Below are positions 10,014 to 19,306 of a DNA stretch of 64,000 nucleotides, one piece after another (position 1 is the stretch's first letter; each line of letters starts with the position of its first letter). The position numbers and the translations under genes are program-made. Under the pieces are notes generated by a model. That model did no database searches, was not told the DNA's origin, and was given only the letters and a program-made list of their open reading frames with translations. The stretch is from Shewanella phaeophyticola (lineage in GTDB: Bacteria > Pseudomonadota > Gammaproteobacteria > Enterobacterales > Shewanellaceae), in contig NZ_JAODOQ010000001.1 of NCBI RefSeq assembly GCF_025398315.1, forward strand, positions 2,604,001 through 2,668,000, written 5' to 3'.

Positions 10014-10045
10014 AAAAAAAGCCCCGAACATATGTTCAGGGCTTT
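10014..10045 (-). terminator. Rho-independent terminator of the ABC-F gene
   Basis: On the minus strand the stem AAAGCCC...GGGCTTT encloses the perfect inner arms GAACAT/ATGTTC with one C-A mismatch and is followed by seven T residues. It sits 30 nt after the ABC-F stop codon. Confidence 0.85.
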
Positions 10046-10074
10046 ATTATTAACTTGGTTGACACCGAATTAAC

Positions 10075-11668
10075 TTAACCTTCAATACCTTTGCTCGCAA
10101 GGAACTCATCGTAAGTACCTTTAAAGTCATTAATACCTTGTGGCGTAACTTCAAGGATACGTGTCGCGAGTGACGATACAAATGCACGGTCATGCGATAC
10201 GAACATTAAGGTGCCTTCGTACATTTCTAGGGCGTTGTTTAATGATTCAATCGATTCCATGTCCATGTGGTTGGTCGGTTCATCGAGCAATAAGATGTTC
10301 GGCTTTTGCATGATAAGTTTACCGAAGTACATACGGCCTTTTTCACCACCCGATAACACTTTAACCGACTTTTTAATGTCGTCAGCGCCAAACAGCATAC
10401 GGCCTAAAATACCACGTACAGTTTGGTCATCATCGTTTTCTTTGCGCCATTGGCTCATCCACTCGAACAAGGTCATGTCGTTAGCAAAATCGGCTTCATG
10501 ATCCTGTGCATAGTAACCAATGTTGCTGTTTTCAGACCAGTGAATCGTACCTTCATCTTGTGGAATGTCGTGCACTAGTGTGCGTAAAAGAGTTGTTTTA
10601 CCCACACCGTTTTGACCTAAAATCGCAATGCGCTCGCCCACTTCAACCATCAGGTCAAATTTGCTGAACAACGGTGTGTCGTAGCCTTTAGCTAGGTTTT
10701 CAACAACTAATGCGTTACGGAACAATTTCTTTTCTTGTTCGAAACGAATAAACGGGTTAACACGGCTAGAGGCTTTAATGTCTTCAAGCTTAATTTTATC
10801 AATCTGTTTTGCACGCGATGTCGCTTGTTTCGCTTTAGATGCGTTAGCCGAGAAACGTGCAACGAAGGTTTGCAGCTCCGCAATTTGGGCTTTTTTCTTG
10901 GCGTTGTCGCTCATTAAACGTTCTCGTGACTGCTGTGCTGCCATCATGTATTCGTCGTAGTTACCTGGGAATACACGCAGTTCACCGTAATCTAAGTCAG
11001 CCATGTGAGTACACACTGAGTTTAAGAAATAGCGGTCATGCGAGATGATGATCATGGTGCTGTTACGTTGGTTCAACATATCTTGTAACCAACGAATGGT
11101 ATCGATGTCCAAGTTGTTGGTTGGTTCGTCTAGTAGCAGTAAATCTGGATCAGAAAACAGCGCTTGCGCTAGCAAGACCCGTAATTTGAAACCAGGGGCG
11201 ATTTCGCTCATTAAACCAAAGTGCTGCTCGGTAGCAATACCCACCCCTAATAGTAAGTCACCCGCGCGAGATTCAGCTGTGTAACCGTCCATTTCCGCAA
11301 ATTCCATTTCAAGCTCGGCCACTTTAATGCCGTCTTCTTCGCTCATTTCTGGCAATGAATAAATGCGGTCACGTTCTTGCTTTACTTTCCACAATTCTCG
11401 GTGACTCCATGATCACAGTGTCTACGACTGAAAACGCTTCGTATGCAAACTGATCCTGGTTTAGTTTACCCATGCGCTCGTTAACGTCTAACGATACGTT
11501 ACCGCTTGAAGGCTCTAAATCACCGGCAAGGATTTTCATAAAGGTGGATTTACCACAACCATTCGCGCCAATTAAACCGTAGCGATTACCGCCACCAAAT
11601 TTGACAGAGATATTTTCAAACAGAGGCTTAGCGCCAAACTGCATTGTGATGTTAGCTGTTGTAATCAA
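10075..11668 (-). CDS. ybiT: ABC-F family ATPase YbiT, frame disrupted by one extra base
   Basis: ABC-F proteins bind the ribosome and act in translation; they have two ATPase domains and no membrane part. Both domains are here: Walker [10 protein letters not shown] at about residues 35-43, signature and Walker [14 protein letters not shown], a linker rich in Lys/Arg, then GQNGVGKTT and LSGGEKGRM with [11 protein letters not shown]. The sequence follows E. coli YbiT closely. The N-terminal 99 residues and the rest lie in different frames that meet at 11405-11410 (gene strand ATGGAGTCACC). Removing one base restores [21 protein letters not shown] and a 530-residue protein, the length of E. coli YbiT. 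The start is TTG with GGA 9 nt upstream. Confidence 0.88.
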
Positions 11669-11939
11669 AATGAAATTCCAAATCGTGTTGTGTGTTTAAA
11701 CCAGTATCACATTATAGCTTAATGGTACGAGTTGACATCTGTATGACTCAAGTCCGCTCTTAACCATATGCTAAGCAAATAATAGTGAGATTTAAACTGA
11801 TATACGGCATCGCCGAAGGGGTAGATATAAAGCGCGACATTGTAAGGATTATTGGTCTATTTATCAACCTATCATAATGCTTTGCTGTTGATACAATAAA
11901 AAACCGCAACAGCAAAGCCTTTGCAATTTAATGACTTTG

Positions 11940-12860
11940 TTAAGCCTTTAAATAATCGACAATGTAATCTAAGCCGCCCGTAATGGCAGCCACTTGTGCA
12001 TCGTTACATTGTTGCGTCGTGACATGTGGGCTGTCTGGATACACTTCTGTGGTGGTATTGAAATGATTGTTGGTGATCCCTGCGCACAGGCTGAGTTTTT
12101 TAACCGGATAATTAATCACCCCAAATTGCTCAATCGGTACTTCAATTAATTGACCGTCATCATCTGGCGCAATATGAGTCACTTTGGCCACAGCATCGAT
12201 AATGGCTTTTTGAAACTCAGGGGTTGGATTATCACTGTCGCCAACCAAATAAAATCCGTCAGGAATAACGCCTTTATCGTATTCAACGCCATCACGGGCT
12301 GACAGTAGCGGTCTAAATTCTAACTCGTCGGTATCGGTGGTTTCGTGCAAATCAATATGAGCATAAACCTCGCCTAATGTGGCGACAAAAGCCATTAGAT
12401 TGGCCGACTCCTCAGCTGGACTATTGGCATAAAATGAGCGATTAGGATCTATCGCTTTTGGGTTCCAACGGTTAATGGTTTCATAACCCCATGGGCTGAC
12501 ACACGGTGCCACGGCTATATTAAAATACTGACTGTAATGCTCAGCCTTGGTGGTTAAAAATTGGATTGCGCCATGGACGCCACTGGTTTCGTACCCGTGT
12601 ACGCCGCCGGTGACTAAAATGGTCTTTTTGTTGCTGTCCCAGTTAGGTGATTTAAACCCAAATAACGGATACGTGTCAGCATCATAAGATAATGCGCCGT
12701 ATTGCACTTGTTCAAACTGGTTTGCGAGCGGCGTTAATTTGCTAACCACTTCATCTTGATATGAGCGCTTAATCGTCACTTGGGCAAGCCATTGCGCTTT
12801 TTCAGCGTCAGTCCATTTTTGGCCTGGAGTGCCAATAGGATATACAGTTGAATCTGTCAT
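11940..12860 (-). CDS. M14 family zinc carboxypeptidase-like protein
   Basis: The 306-residue protein shows the M14 metallopeptidase pattern. GGVHGYETSG at about residues 84-93 gives the HxxE zinc ligands, NPKAIDPNRSF near 131-141 the substrate-binding Asn-Arg pair, and HIDLHETTD near 168-176 the third zinc ligand. A C-terminal glutamate expected in the family probably lies in the TEVYPDSP region. There is no signal peptide, so it is cytoplasmic. The substrate (amidated or acylated amino acids, or peptides) cannot be told. AGAGG lies 5 nt before the ATG. The EamA transporter gene ends 27 nt upstream on the same strand, so the pair may be cotranscribed. Confidence 0.8.
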   Translation of the reverse strand: MTDSTVYPIGTPGQKWTDAEKAQWLAQVTIKRSYQDEVVSKLTPLANQFEQVQYGALSYDADTYPLFGFKSPNWDSNKKTILVTGGVHGYETSGVHGAIQFLTTKAEHYSQYFNIAVAPCVSPWGYETINRWNPKAIDPNRSFYANSPAEESANLMAFVATLGEVYAHIDLHETTDTDELEFRPLLSARDGVEYDKGVIPDGFYLVGDSDNPTPEFQKAIIDAVAKVTHIAPDDDGQLIEVPIEQFGVINYPVKKLSLCAGITNNHFNTTTEVYPDSPHVTTQQCNDAQVAAITGGLDYIVDYLKA

Positions 12861-12887
12861 GAAACCTCTTTTATTTTTAGTTAATGT

Positions 12888-13883
12888 TTATGAGTTGTTT
12901 TTGGCGAAAATAACTAGGGCAATGCCAAATAAAATAATACTGGTGCAAATAATAAGATGGACACTGATTTGCTCACCAACAAAGATGACTCCGCCAACGG
13001 CTGCTATCACAGGCACAGACAGTTGTAATACTGCAGCATGATTAGCACTTAGTCCTCTAAGAGCTTGATACCATAACGCATAGCCCACACCTGAGGCCAG
13101 CGCGCCAGAAAGTATTGCCAGTACAACCCCTTGGGCACTTAATTGAAATGCTAACCCTGCCGGTTCTGATTGCATTGGTTCGACGGGCATTAACATCGAT
13201 AATAACCATACGCTGGCAAGCATTAGCAACACGAAGGGTAAGGTGCGAATAAAGTTGTAACCTGTGGCAAACAAAGGCTTTGCCGTGCCTTTGCCCATCA
13301 ACGTATAACCGCCCCAGGCGCAACCACTGATGGCCATCAGCACTAAGCCGCTAATTGATAAAGTCTCACTGCCAAGGCTAAGACTTGGCCAGACTAAATA
13401 GCCAAAGCCTGCAAACGCCACTAACGCGCCAACTATCTCAAGCAAATTCAATCTGTGACCTTGTAAATAACTGATAAACATCATGCTAATTTGCACTGCG
13501 GCAAATAACACTAATGCTCCGGTCGCGGTGTCGAGCAGTACATACGCGTACGAAAACCCAATAGCATAAACAAACAACAGGCCTGCGGCTAAATAACTGC
13601 CATGGCTTGGTGCTGTCAACATATCTTGGGTTGCTGCTAGGTTTTGGGTCGCTAGTTTTTGTGCTGAGCGCCCTGTGGTTGATGTCAGTACCATCAATAA
13701 GGCCAACATCAACGCACCAGATGCTAATCTGATGGCGGTAAAACTACTGGGATCAATAAGAGGCACAGCCTGTTCATTTGACAACGCAAGGCGGCAAAAT
13801 ACTGAGTTAGCCGCAAACGCGATTAAAGCGATTAAGGTATAACATGTCAGTGCAGTGCGAGATAGCGGCGTGGCAGAAGCCAT
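12888..13883 (-). CDS. EamA/DMT family transporter
   Basis: The 331-residue protein has about ten hydrophobic helices arranged as two EamA repeats, roughly residues 12-165 and 180-325. Typical residues are the Pro and Gly of the last helices (LQLSVPVIAAVGGVIFVGE). Drug/metabolite transporters of this type usually export amino acids or metabolites; the substrate is unknown. A Gln/Ser/Thr-rich loop near residues 72-95 is longer than usual. AAGGT precedes the ATG. The gene lies between a small membrane-protein gene (21 nt upstream) and the M14 peptidase gene, all on one strand. Confidence 0.85.
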   Translation of the reverse strand: MASATPLSRTALTCYTLIALIAFAANSVFCRLALSNEQAVPLIDPSSFTAIRLASGALMLALLMVLTSTTGRSAQKLATQNLAATQDMLTAPSHGSYLAAGLLFVYAIGFSYAYVLLDTATGALVLFAAVQISMMFISYLQGHRLNLLEIVGALVAFAGFGYLVWPSLSLGSETLSISGLVLMAISGCAWGGYTLMGKGTAKPLFATGYNFIRTLPFVLLMLASVWLLSMLMPVEPMQSEPAGLAFQLSAQGVVLAILSGALASGVGYALWYQALRGLSANHAAVLQLSVPVIAAVGGVIFVGEQISVHLIICTSIILFGIALVIFAKNNS

Positions 13884-13904
13884 AAATTAACCTTGCTGAA
13901 TGAG

Positions 13905-14144
13905 TTATTTAGATGACTTTCTAAAACTGAACTTATTGGCAAACCAGCTAATCACTGCCACTTGTTGTACGTGGCTTAAACCAAAGTACACACAAATCCA
14001 CGGTGAGAGCAGTAAGAACCACGGCAATGCTGCAGTTGATCGCCCTGAAAAAAGCAAAAACAAAAAGCCGCCATAAATAATCACAACGCCTAAGACCCCC
14101 ACGATAAGCATGATCTTTTTTAATATTTGTTCTAATTTTGCCAC
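13905..14144 (-). CDS. Small two-helix membrane protein, hypothetical
   Basis: The 79-residue protein has two hydrophobic helices, about residues 10-33 and 38-58, and a basic tail FSFRKSSK, so it is probably an inner-membrane protein with cytoplasmic ends. I do not recognise the family. It appears to start with GTG, supported by GAGG 8 nt upstream. It ends 21 nt before the EamA transporter gene and may lead a three-gene unit with that gene and the M14 peptidase. Confidence 0.55.
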   Translation of the reverse strand: MAKLEQILKKIMLIVGVLGVVIIYGGFLFLLFSGRSTAALPWFLLLSPWICVYFGLSHVQQVAVISWFANKFSFRKSSK

Positions 14145-14218
14145 GTGATAAACCTCAACTCAGGATGAGAGATGTATTGATAACGATAAAAATCAATATA
14201 TTGATTCATCCCTAAAAA

Positions 14219-14255
14219 TAAAAAAGTCACGCCGAGCAATTAGCTCGGCGTGACT
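14219..14255 (-). terminator. Rho-independent terminator of the valine-degradation operon
   Basis: A perfect 13-bp stem AGTCACGCCGAGC / GCTCGGCGTGACT with a 5-nt loop is followed on the minus strand by six T residues. It stands about 40 nt after the SDR stop codon and marks the end of the operon. Confidence 0.92.
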
Positions 14256-14292
14256 GCATCATATCAAACTGACTAAGCTAAATACCACAGCT

Positions 14293-15051
14293 CTATAAGC
14301 GAATACCGCCGTCAATTTCAAATACGCGGCCGTTTACATAATCATTTTCGATAATAAAACGCACCGTTGAAGCGATCTCTTCTGGCTGACCTAAACGACC
14401 TGCTGGCACCATTTTTTCTAAACGCTCGAGCGCCTCAGGTTTCATCGCTGCGGTCATTTCAGTGGCGATAACACCCGGAGCCACTGCGGCGCTACGGATA
14501 TTGTAACGCGCTAATTCTTTTGCCCAACCTACCGACATAGCAGCAACACCTGCTTTAGAGGCCGAATAGTTTGATTTACCCATATTGCCGCATTTAGCAA
14601 TACTAGATATATTAATGATCACCCCAGCTTGCTTGGTTTCAATCATCGCGGCGGCGGCTTCACGGCCACATAAAAAACTGCCGGTTAAATTCACATTAAT
14701 GACCGATTGAAATTGCTGATATGACATACGCTCAGTGACTTTGCCCTCTTTGGCTTTAATCATTAAACCATCACGTAAAATACCGGCGTTGTTAATCAGC
14801 ACATTTACCTGGCCAAAGTCTTCAATTATGTATTGAAAACCCGCAACCACGTCTTCTTCGTCAGTAATGTCTAGAGCATAACCTTGCACTTCAGTTGTTG
14901 CGCCTAAATCAGCACAAGCTTGTTCTAGCTTAGTTTGATCTACATCGATAAGCGCCAATCTAGCACCCTGAGCGGCTAAATCGTGTGCCATTGCCAGACC
15001 TAAACCGCCTGCTCCGCCAGTAATGACGACAACCTTATCTTTTAATTCCAT
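14293..15051 (-). CDS. Short-chain dehydrogenase of the valine/acyl-CoA degradation operon
   Basis: The 252-residue SDR has the nucleotide motif TGGAGGLG near residues 12-19, NNAG near 88-91, the catalytic Ser of INISSIAK near 147, and YSASK near 161-165. It is probably NAD-dependent (Asp after the second strand, LALIDVD). In the operon it may oxidise a 3-hydroxyacyl-CoA, for example in the 2-methylbutyryl (isoleucine) branch; that is inference from context. The ATG at 15051 has AAGGA 9 nt upstream; the TTG one codon earlier is not needed. It follows mmsB by 12 nt and is the last gene before the terminator. Confidence 0.88.
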   Translation of the reverse strand: MELKDKVVVITGGAGGLGLAMAHDLAAQGARLALIDVDQTKLEQACADLGATTEVQGYALDITDEEDVVAGFQYIIEDFGQVNVLINNAGILRDGLMIKAKEGKVTERMSYQQFQSVINVNLTGSFLCGREAAAAMIETKQAGVIINISSIAKCGNMGKSNYSASKAGVAAMSVGWAKELARYNIRSAAVAPGVIATEMTAAMKPEALERLEKMVPAGRLGQPEEIASTVRFIIENDYVNGRVFEIDGGIRL

Positions 15052-15063
15052 CAACTGAATCCT

Positions 15064-15963
15064 TTATTTTTTCTTTGAAAACTGTTCAAAAATACTCGAA
15101 AAATCTCGACTACCGTTACCCTGACGCGCATGATTAACGAACAAACTGCGGGCCAATGACCCCATAGGAGTACTCGAGTTAGAGGCCATTGCCGCCTGTT
15201 GCGACAAGCCTAAATCTTTTACCATTAGGTCGACCATAAAGCCGCCTTGATACCCTTTTGACGACGGTACATTTTCCATTACATCTGGACATGGATTGTA
15301 CTTTTCAAGAGCCCAATTACCGCCGCTGCTGACTTTCATGATATCAGACAACACTTTAGGATCTAAGCCATTATCTAAGCCTAATTGGATTGATTCGCTA
15401 GTGCCGACCATCAATACCGACAACAGCATGTTATTACAAATCTTGGCAACTTGCCCTGCTCCAACCGCCCCCGCATGAAAAATATTACCCCCCATCACGG
15501 TTAACACGGTTTGCGCTTGCGTGTAAGCAGCCTCTGAGCCACCACAAATAAAAGTCAAAGTGCCTGCTGCTGCGCCTGCTGTTCCGCCCGATACTGGCGC
15601 GTCCATAAACTCAATTCCCATGTCGGCAGCTTTTGAACCTACAATACGGGCACTGTCAGCATCAATGGTAGAGCAATCAATTAATAAAGTTTGCTTTGAC
15701 ACCACCTCAAGCAAACCTTTGTTATTGGCATCGCCTAAATATAAACCCAATACATGCTTGCTTGCAGGCAACATGGTAATCACAACATCGGCAGAAGCTG
15801 CTGCGCCGCAAGCGGTTTTAGCGCTAAGCGCTCCTTGCGAGGTGAGTGCTTCAACGGCCACAGGGTTTAAATCAAACACTGTGACTGTCATGCCGGCTTT
15901 GATTAAATTGGCCGCCATTGAGCCACCCATGTTACCTAAACCAATAAATGCTACTGTTGCCAT
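15064..15963 (-). CDS. mmsB: 3-hydroxyisobutyrate dehydrogenase MmsB
   Basis: The enzyme oxidises 3-hydroxyisobutyrate to methylmalonate semialdehyde in valine breakdown. The 299-residue protein opens with GLGNMGGSMAANL (NAD site, residues 8-20). It has DAPVSGGTAGA near 121-131, the substrate-binding loop typical of this family, and the catalytic lysine in GQVAKICNN near 170. The NAD(H)-specific type is likely because an acidic residue follows the second strand (VFDLN). It is followed 12 nt later by the SDR gene and preceded by the 3-hydroxyisobutyryl-CoA hydrolase gene whose product it uses. Confidence 0.92.
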   Translation of the reverse strand: MATVAFIGLGNMGGSMAANLIKAGMTVTVFDLNPVAVEALTSQGALSAKTACGAAASADVVITMLPASKHVLGLYLGDANNKGLLEVVSKQTLLIDCSTIDADSARIVGSKAADMGIEFMDAPVSGGTAGAAAGTLTFICGGSEAAYTQAQTVLTVMGGNIFHAGAVGAGQVAKICNNMLLSVLMVGTSESIQLGLDNGLDPKVLSDIMKVSSGGNWALEKYNPCPDVMENVPSSKGYQGGFMVDLMVKDLGLSQQAAMASNSSTPMGSLARSLFVNHARQGNGSRDFSSIFEQFSKKK

Positions 15964-15977
15964 GTTATCAATCCTTG

Positions 15978-17096
15978 TTAAATAAAATCTGCTAATGGGT
16001 GGTGACTAACGTCCCAGGGAGAGGTAATCAATTGCTCAATTGTGCTTTGTTCTACTGCTTCAACATCGTTAAATAACCATTTAGGTTGGCGATCTTTGTC
16101 AATCAGTAACGCGCGAACCCCTTCGCAAAAATCGCCTATTGAGCAACAATTAACACTGACACCAAGCTCCCATTGGAAGCATTGTGCCAGACTCAGTTCT
16201 GTGCCTAATTGAGCTTGGGCAAAAATTAAATGCCAGCTTATTGGGCTACCAGCTAACGCAGTTTTCTGCGCCCGTTGTAGCCATTCAAGTTCAGTATTAA
16301 GAGTGGATAATTGATAATGCACGTCCAGAATATCACCAGACATCAATAAATCGATTTGAGTTTGAAATTGCTGTAAATGACTGTCTGGCAGAGTGGCTAA
16401 ATGCGGCTCACTCATCTTAGTCAGCAAATCACTTAACAATTGATGATTGAGCTGACTGTCTTGACTCCACTTCAGTTCGGCCATGGCATCAAATAACAGC
16501 TCTTGTTCATCACTGTGTAAATAATGATTACCCAGTTCAACATAAAGCGCATCTGCAGTGTTCATATTGTAAGCGGTTAAGCCCAAAAACAGTCCGGTCT
16601 TGCCTGGCATACGATTTAAAAAGTAACTGCCGCCCACATCGGGGTATAAACCAATGGTGACTTCTGGCATGGCTATTCGGCTGCGCTCAGTGACAATACG
16701 ATGACTGCCGCCAGCCATTAAGCCTAAGCCGCCACCCATCACAATGCCATCCCCCCACACAAGTACCGGTTTACCAAACTGATGCAGTAAGTAATCCAGT
16801 TGATATTCTTGGGTAAAAAAGCCGCAGGCTTCGTCGGTAATGGTATTGGGGCTAGCAATGGATGCATGGTAAATCGCCCGCACATCGCCACCGGCACAAA
16901 ATGCCTTTTCACCCGCACCTTGAAGCACCACACACGCAATATTGTTGTCGGTTTTCCAGCGCGTTAGCTGTTTTTGCATTGCAGCCACCATATCGAGGGT
17001 TAACGCATTGAGCGCTTTTTCAATATTAAGGGTCACGATGCCTATGGACTGTCCAGATAGCGTACCGAGAGTTTGAAATATTACTTCTTGAGTCAT
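15978..17096 (-). CDS. 3-hydroxyisobutyryl-CoA hydrolase (crotonase fold)
   Basis: This enzyme releases CoA from 3-hydroxyisobutyryl-CoA in valine degradation. The 372-residue length and motifs fit HIBCH rather than a hydratase: KALNALTLDMVAAM, AGEKAFCAGGDVRAIY (oxyanion Gly-Gly), WGDGIVMGGGLGLM, and MPEVTIGLYPDVGGSYFLNRMPG. The catalytic Glu and Asp are present in the last two blocks. The ATG at 17094-17096 overlaps the stop of the upstream enoyl-CoA hydratase by one base (TAATG), which implies translational coupling. Annotation pipelines often label such genes enoyl-CoA hydratase/isomerase. Confidence 0.88.
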   Translation of the reverse strand: MTQEVIFQTLGTLSGQSIGIVTLNIEKALNALTLDMVAAMQKQLTRWKTDNNIACVVLQGAGEKAFCAGGDVRAIYHASIASPNTITDEACGFFTQEYQLDYLLHQFGKPVLVWGDGIVMGGGLGLMAGGSHRIVTERSRIAMPEVTIGLYPDVGGSYFLNRMPGKTGLFLGLTAYNMNTADALYVELGNHYLHSDEQELLFDAMAELKWSQDSQLNHQLLSDLLTKMSEPHLATLPDSHLQQFQTQIDLLMSGDILDVHYQLSTLNTELEWLQRAQKTALAGSPISWHLIFAQAQLGTELSLAQCFQWELGVSVNCCSIGDFCEGVRALLIDKDRQPKWLFNDVEAVEQSTIEQLITSPWDVSHHPLADFI

Positions 17097-17881
17097 TAGC
17101 AGTTTTTCCAAGTTGGGGCGCGTTTTTGTAAAAAGGCGTTGACACCTTCAGCTTGATCGTCGGTATCAAATAACCCCACAAACAATTCACGCTCAAGCGG
17201 TAATGCTTGGCTGCGCGGCATGGTTCGCCCGGCATTAATTAAGGTTTTGCATACACTCACACTACTGGGTGACTGTTTTGCCACTTTGGCTGCTAAGGCA
17301 ACAGCTGCATCAAGGGCTTGTCCCTTTTCGACAACCTCTTCAACTAGGCCAATTTTTTCTGCTTTGGCAGCATCGATACGATCACCACATAGAATCATGC
17401 GCTTAGCCCAACCTTCGCCCACTAACGCGGTGAGGTTTTGCGTACCACCAGCACAAGGCAGTAATCCTACGGTGGCTTCAGGCAGTGCCATTTGCGCTTG
17501 CGCTTCAGCAATGCGTAAATCACAGGCTAAAGCGACTTCTAAACCTCCGCCCATGGTGTAACCGTTAATGGCGGCGATTGATACACCACGAAATGCGCTC
17601 AGAGCTTCAAAGGCTTCACCAAAATGCTTTGCCATGGAAGCGGCTGTGCCTTTATCACCATCGGCAAATAGATTTAAATCGGCGCCGGCAGAGAAAAACT
17701 TTTCGCCTTGTCCGGTGATCACTAGCGCATAAATATCGTTGTTTTGATTTAACTTGATAACGGTTTGCTTCAGCAATTGTAAGCTGTCAGCGGTCCAGGT
17801 ATTCGCTGGAGGGTTATTAAGCGTTAAAATGGCCGTGTGGCCAATAATATGTTCAATTATGGCGGTATTTGTTGTCATCAT
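17096..17881 (-). CDS. Enoyl-CoA hydratase
   Basis: The 261-residue crotonase-fold enzyme hydrates enoyl-CoA, here probably methacrylyl-CoA. Visible motifs are FFSAGADLNLF near residues 62-72 (oxyanion hole), INGYTMGGGLEVALACDLRIA near 105-125 with a glutamate after the triple glycine, and LPEATVGLLPCAGGTQNL near 132-150 with the second glutamate. The length is standard. AGGA lies 7 nt before the first of two ATGs. The gene is coupled by a 1-nt overlap to the hydrolase gene and follows the acyl-CoA dehydrogenase gene by 74 nt. Confidence 0.9.
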   Translation of the reverse strand: MMTTNTAIIEHIIGHTAILTLNNPPANTWTADSLQLLKQTVIKLNQNNDIYALVITGQGEKFFSAGADLNLFADGDKGTAASMAKHFGEAFEALSAFRGVSIAAINGYTMGGGLEVALACDLRIAEAQAQMALPEATVGLLPCAGGTQNLTALVGEGWAKRMILCGDRIDAAKAEKIGLVEEVVEKGQALDAAVALAAKVAKQSPSSVSVCKTLINAGRTMPRSQALPLERELFVGLFDTDDQAEGVNAFLQKRAPTWKNC

Positions 17882-17955
17882 TTACTGTCCTTGAGTTAAC
17901 CCGCTTGCAGGTTGTGCTGTCAACATAGTCGTTAAAATTACCTGTGAACTAACCA

Positions 17956-19113
17956 TTACAAAATCGGATGAGCGTTTTCATCGAGCAAACGACGGGCAAT
18001 AATCAGGCGCATAATTTCGTTAGTGCCTTCTAAAATCTGATGCACCCGCACATCACGAAAGTGGCGCTCTAGCGGGTATTCACGAATGTAGCCATAACCG
18101 CCATGGATTTGCAGCGCGCTGTCACACACTTGAAAACCCACGTCGGTAGCAAAGCGTTTGGCCATGGCGCAATAGGCGCTGGCTTCTGGGTCTTGTGTGT
18201 CGAGTTTAAATGCCGCTAAACGTACCATTTGGCGCGCTGCCACTAACTCGGTGGCCATATCAGCTAGCTTAAATTGCAGGGCTTGAAATGCCGCTAATGG
18301 TTTGCCAAATTGCTTACGCTCATTCATGTATTGTGTTGCACGTGTTAATGCCGCCTGAGCAGTGCCAATTGAACAGGTGGCAATGTTAATGCGTCCGCCA
18401 TCAAGGCCTTTCATGGCAAAGGTAAAACCCTGGCCTTCATCACCCAGTAAGTTAGCGACAGGTACACGCACGTTTTCAAAACTAATTAACCTTGTCGGCT
18501 GGGCATTCCAGCCCATTTTATCTTCGGCTTTACCATAAGTAATGCCGGGAGCATCAGCGGGTACCGCGATGGCAGAAATCCCTTTAGAGCCAGCTTCACC
18601 AGTGCGACACATCACCACTAGTAGCTCGGTTTCACCGGCACCAGAGATAAACATTTTAGATCCAGTAATGAGGTATTCGTCACCGTCACGTACGGCTTTG
18701 GTTTGCAATGATGCCGCGTCACTGCCTGCACCAGGCTCTGTTAAACAATAAGAGGCTAACAGCTGTCCTGTGGTTAAGCCTTCTGACCATTGTTTACGAA
18801 GACTTTCTGTGCCCCAGGTTGTCACCATCCATGTCGCCATATTGTGAATGGTTAACATGGCAGTGGTAGCAGTGCAGCCATGGGCGAGTTCTTCAAAAAT
18901 AATTGACGCATCTAAACGAGATAAGCCCATGCCGCCTTCTGACTCTGGCGAATACAAAGAACAAAAGCCCAGCTCACCGGCTTTTTGGATTACGTCTTTA
19001 GGAAAATGATGCTCTTCGTCCCATTTGGCGGCAAATGGAGCGAGTTCTTCTGCGGCAAATTGGCGGGCTAAGTCAGCAAACTGGCGCTGATCTTCGTTTA
19101 AATTAAAATCCAT
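17956..19113 (-). CDS. Acyl-CoA dehydrogenase, probably isobutyryl-CoA type
   Basis: This FAD enzyme introduces the alpha-beta double bond in acyl-CoA. The 385-residue protein has LASYCLTEPGAGSDAASL near 119-136, the FAD-binding KMFISGAGE near 152-160, RKQFGKPLAAFQALQFKLADM near 265-285, and the C-terminal HGGYGYIREYPLERHFRDVRVHQILEGTNEI. The catalytic Glu is in the LEGTNE motif. Sequence and operon position (between mmsA and the hydratase) fit isobutyryl-CoA dehydrogenase of valine catabolism; related branched substrates are possible. It is separated from mmsA by 193 nt containing a strong inverted repeat. Confidence 0.9.
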   Translation of the reverse strand: MDFNLNEDQRQFADLARQFAAEELAPFAAKWDEEHHFPKDVIQKAGELGFCSLYSPESEGGMGLSRLDASIIFEELAHGCTATTAMLTIHNMATWMVTTWGTESLRKQWSEGLTTGQLLASYCLTEPGAGSDAASLQTKAVRDGDEYLITGSKMFISGAGETELLVVMCRTGEAGSKGISAIAVPADAPGITYGKAEDKMGWNAQPTRLISFENVRVPVANLLGDEGQGFTFAMKGLDGGRINIATCSIGTAQAALTRATQYMNERKQFGKPLAAFQALQFKLADMATELVAARQMVRLAAFKLDTQDPEASAYCAMAKRFATDVGFQVCDSALQIHGGYGYIREYPLERHFRDVRVHQILEGTNEIMRLIIARRLLDENAHPIL

Positions 19114-19251
19114 GTCGGACTCCTACTTATTGTTTTAGATGACTCTTGGAGCCATTTAGAGACTTGATCACAGCAGCTTAAGTTGCTTGGCCATTGTGTA
19201 CGATAAAAGCAATGGCGTGAGTCAAGATTGTCTTGTTGTATTAAGCATAAA

Positions 19252-19284
19252 TTGTCGCGATATATCGATGATGTATCGCGACAA
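19252..19284. repeat. Intra-operon inverted repeat between mmsA and the acyl-CoA dehydrogenase gene
   Basis: Perfect 11-bp arms TTGTCGCGATA / TATCGCGACAA are separated by 11 nt. There is no T-run, so it is not a standard terminator. A smaller hairpin TGGAGAATCTCCA lies directly beside it at about 19286-19298. It may be an mRNA-processing, attenuation or operator element inside the operon. Confidence 0.6.
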
Positions 19285-19306
19285 ATGGAGATTCTCCACT
19301 GCATAC

